Shown here in pieces: positions 5,237-7,081 of a DNA stretch of 7,081 nt. This stretch comes from Microcaldota archaeon. GTDB lineage: Archaea; Micrarchaeota; Micrarchaeia; Micrarchaeales; CABMGC01. How positions within the stretch are numbered: the first letter of the stretch is position 1; each line of letters opens with the position of its first letter. The notes under the pieces were generated by a model. That model saw nothing but the letters and a program-made list of their open reading frames with translations, was not told the DNA's origin and did not search any database. A program made the position numbers and the translations under genes. The DNA lies in assembly GCA_030040595.1 (NCBI GenBank), contig JASHTL010000003.1:1-7081 (forward strand), in the 5' to 3' direction.

Positions 5237-6724
5237 CTAACTTATATGCTGAAGCTCTTCGGCAGCATAAACATCATACATGTTGTTGTTGTCGGTCAGG
5301 ATAGTGCAGTTTGAGGCGTTGAAACTACGGCTGTAATTTCCGTCAGTAATCCATTCGGCCTGTGCACTAGTCAGCGTGCCGTTCAGCGCGTTTATCATTT
5401 CCTGCTCAGGATAGCCCCTGTTTGACGCAAGGATCTCAACGTTCTGGAGCTCCGTCAGCTTCTCAGGCTCTATCGGAAATACGTACATGTATGGAAATAT
5501 CGTGCTTAAGGTCCTGTATTCGGAACCGAATACGCATGAATCGTTGCCCGCCACCGGCGAGACGACATTCACAAGGAGAGAACCGTTTGGAGTAAGGTGC
5601 GTATACATTTCTTGGTCAGCCTCAAGCGTAGTCATCTGGTACGGCATGCTAAGGCCTGTGCCATAGGTGTCCAGCACTATTAGATCATAGGTACCCGTGC
5701 TGTTTCTCAGGAAGAAACGGGCATCCTGGTTGTATATTGTTATTCTATCGTTATCCGTTATATTAAAGTACTTCTTGGCGACAGCTATAACGCCAGGATC
5801 TATTTCCACAACTGTTATAAGCGCGTTAGAGTTCTCGTACATATCGCTTACCATGGCCCCTCCTCCAAGGCCAAGGTAAAGGACCGAGTTTGCCGCGTTG
5901 CCTCCCGGATAAAAGAGATCCTGGTATTTGTAATAGCTTATTGCGGAGAAGTTGCTGTAATTCTGAGAATTCGGATATATCGTCTGCCAGCCGGATACGT
6001 CATACTGAAGCACCGTGGTCCCTGAGTAGTTTACCACTTCAAGGTGATAGTAGGGCGTATCCGTTGAATAGATCACTCTGCCTGGGCCCAGTGGAGGCCA
6101 TGAGTATGGGATCAGGGAGATCGCAAGCACCACGGCAAGAGCAAGGAGCCCTTTCCTGCCATAGTTAAGAACCCCGCAAATGGCTAAGACCAGGCCTGCC
6201 GCATAAAAACTCTGCGCGATGCCCACATAGGGTATTAGATAATAGCCGCTCAGGAGCGCGCCGGATATGCTGCCAACCGTAGATATCGCATAAAGGTTGC
6301 CAGCGCGCTCTCCCACGCGCTTAAGGTTCCTTACCTTGAGCTTTATCGCATACGGTGCCACCATGCCCAAGAACACGTTTGGCACTGCAAAGAGCAGCAC
6401 GGACGCGAATAGGGGCCCGTATTCAAAACCGACTGACAGGCTTGAAGGAAGTACGCTTTCTGAGAGCACTGGTATGAGCGCCGTGAATATGCCTGCTACG
6501 AACAGGAAGAGAGCAAGGACCCTGAGATTGGACTGGACACTTGCCACTTTCCCCCCAAGGTAGTATCCGATACCAAGAGAGCCGAGGACAACGGATATTG
6601 CGCTTGTCCAGCTGAAAAGCGTGTCTCCAAGGTACGGAGCCAGGAGCCTGGCACCGGATATCTCCACAACCATTACTGCAAATCCCGCAACAAATACGCT
6701 CAGTTCCAGCCTGCCAGCCTTCAT
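5237..6724 (-). CDS. Seven-helix membrane protein fused to a spermidine-synthase-like Rossmann domain
   Basis: The 495-residue product has the architecture usually annotated 'fused MFS/spermidine synthase'. About seven transmembrane helices occupy residues 8-208; TM1 carries the characteristic 'MVVEISGARLLAPYLG' segment. The C-terminal domain (about 215-495) has an SAM/dcSAM-binding Rossmann core: VLYLGLGGGAM (281-291) as motif I, VVEIDP (305-310) with E307 for ribose binding, QDAR (333-336), and YDLIVLDTYG (346-355). The second Asp of the aminopropyltransferase 'D-x-x-D' catalytic motif is not seen: D352 is followed by T-Y-G. Genuine spermidine synthesis is therefore doubtful, and no speE symbol is given. 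Positive loops (KLKVRNLKRVGER at 128-140, NYGRKG at 187-192) and the sequon distribution suggest the C-terminal domain may be outside the cell. The ATG at 6724 directly follows GTGAT, and a TATA box about 25 bases upstream suggests a leaderless mRNA. The substrate is unknown. Confidence 0.85.
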   Translation of the reverse strand: MKAGRLELSVFVAGFAVMVVEISGARLLAPYLGDTLFSWTSAISVVLGSLGIGYYLGGKVASVQSNLRVLALFLFVAGIFTALIPVLSESVLPSSLSVGFEYGPLFASVLLFAVPNVFLGMVAPYAIKLKVRNLKRVGERAGNLYAISTVGSISGALLSGYYLIPYVGIAQSFYAAGLVLAICGVLNYGRKGLLALAVVLAISLIPYSWPPLGPGRVIYSTDTPYYHLEVVNYSGTTVLQYDVSGWQTIYPNSQNYSNFSAISYYKYQDLFYPGGNAANSVLYLGLGGGAMVSDMYENSNALITVVEIDPGVIAVAKKYFNITDNDRITIYNQDARFFLRNSTGTYDLIVLDTYGTGLSMPYQMTTLEADQEMYTHLTPNGSLLVNVVSPVAGNDSCVFGSEYRTLSTIFPYMYVFPIEPEKLTELQNVEILASNRGYPEQEMINALNGTLTSAQAEWITDGNYSRSFNASNCTILTDNNNMYDVYAAEELQHIS

Positions 6725-6745
6725 ATCACTTAAGTTGTTAGTAGG

Positions 6746-6753
6746 ATTATATT
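6746..6753 (-). promoter_or_regulatory. TATA box of the membrane synthase-like gene
   Basis: The minus strand reads AATATAAT, centred about 25 bases upstream of the ATG at 6724. It lies between that gene and the tRNA-Thr 3' end, so the gene need not depend on read-through from the tRNA. Confidence 0.55.
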
Positions 6754-6788
6754 ATCTTATCACATAACTGAAGGCGCAAGGCATTTGA

Positions 6789-6860
6789 AGCCCCAAGAGG
6801 GGATCGAACCCTCGACTTCCAGTTTACAAAACTGGCGCTCTACCACTGAGCTACTGGGGC
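6789..6860 (-). tRNA. tRNA-Thr, anticodon UGU
   Basis: The full cloverleaf can be drawn on the minus strand. The acceptor GCCCCAG pairs with TTGGGGC. The D-arm is GCTC/GAGC with a GG-containing loop, the anticodon stem is CCAGT/ACTGG with the loop TTTGTAA, and the T-arm is GAGGG/CCCTC with the loop TTCGATC. U33 precedes the anticodon UGU, which reads ACA (Thr). The base after the acceptor stem (6789) gives U73, the discriminator I expect for archaeal tRNA-Thr. No intron and no encoded CCA are seen (the next bases read TC). Confidence 0.95.
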
Positions 6861-6887
6861 AAAGGTGATTACTCTATGCCGGGCACC

Positions 6888-6895
6888 AATATAAA
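6888..6895 (-). promoter_or_regulatory. TATA box of tRNA-Thr
   Basis: The minus strand reads TTTATATT, centred about 31 bases upstream of the mature 5' end at 6860. This leaves a 5' leader of a few bases, to be removed by RNase P if it is transcribed. Confidence 0.55.
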
Positions 6896-7006
6896 GATTC
6901 CATCGCCATCCTCTTTCCGCATCAAGTTCATATAAAAGATATGAGCATACGTTTGGCTGCAGTGCGCAGAATGGCACGCAAAGGCGCCATAACGTGAATG
7001 AACAGG

Positions 7007-7081
7007 TGCTCCCATCGGGATTTGAACCCGAGTCGCAGGCGTGAGAGGCCTGCGTCCTTGACCGGACTAGACGATAGGAGC
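7007..7081 (-). tRNA. tRNA-Glu, anticodon CUC (5' end at the window edge)
   Basis: The minus strand folds completely. The acceptor GCTCCTA pairs with TGGGAGC. The D-stem is GTCT/GGAC, the anticodon stem is CAGGC/GCCTG with the loop CTCTCAC, and the T-arm is TCGGG/CCCGA with the loop TTCAAAT. U33 precedes the anticodon CUC, which reads GAG (Glu). The sequence also resembles archaeal tRNA-Glu as I recall it, especially the D- and T-arms. The discriminator is A, followed by CCT, so CCA is not fully encoded. G1 is the last base of the window; the gene is complete, but its promoter lies outside. Confidence 0.94.

Noticed and set aside
5237..6724. Calling the membrane synthase-like gene a true spermidine synthase (speE)
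   Set aside because: The membrane part, the absent D-x-x-D catalytic motif and the possible outward orientation argue against a plain assignment, so no symbol is given.
6869..6922. Minus-strand 17-codon frame (MRKEDGDGIF...) upstream of tRNA-Thr
   Set aside because: Its ATG lies upstream of where the nearest TATA-like box (6930-6937) would start RNA, and it overlaps the tRNA promoter. A chance frame is more likely.

Overview
The window looks like a piece of an archaeal chromosome, most probably from a DPANN archaeon of the Micrarchaeota/ARMAN type. Three things point that way. Genes start at, or within about ten bases of, the expected transcription start, roughly 25-35 bases downstream of AT-rich TATA boxes. 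One protein carries the class III (pilin-like) signal peptide with the 'SAMEYLMTYGWAILII' core that I know mainly from these lineages. Both tRNAs have archaeal features and no genomically encoded CCA. This assignment is inference from sequence character, not from a database search.

Layout, left to right. A membrane protein on the minus strand runs off the left edge (1-254). It is divergent from a YcaC-like cysteine hydrolase of the isochorismatase superfamily (365-994, +). Nine bases further on, and convergent with it, lies a small Met/His/Cys-rich protein (1004-1237, -). A divergent promoter region (1238-1374) then leads into a two-gene plus-strand unit: a 666-residue secreted surface protein (1375-3375) and, 13 bases later, a pilin-like class III signal peptide protein (3389-3964). 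Facing these are two minus-strand genes: an unrecognised soluble protein with an internal duplication that resembles V4R ligand-binding domains (3996-5132), and a seven-helix membrane protein fused to a spermidine-synthase-like Rossmann domain (5237-6724). The right end holds tRNA-Thr(UGU) and tRNA-Glu(CUC), both on the minus strand; the first base of tRNA-Glu is the last base of the window.

How the parts fit. The centre of the window is a cell-surface module. The large protein combines a Sec signal peptide, five Ig/PKD-like domains and a ten-turn 'TGSS' repeat that should form a beta-solenoid, and it is probably co-transcribed with the pilin-like protein. For a small archaeon that may live attached to a host, an adhesion or surface-layer role is a reasonable guess, but nothing in the sequence proves it. 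The membrane-anchored synthase-like protein may also face outward: positive charges fall on one side of its predicted helices, and 11 N-glycosylation sequons lie only in its C-terminal domain. The tRNAs, hydrolase and V4R-like protein look like separate transcription units. There is no gene-free stretch longer than about 150 bases, and I saw no CRISPR array, insertion sequence or integrase.
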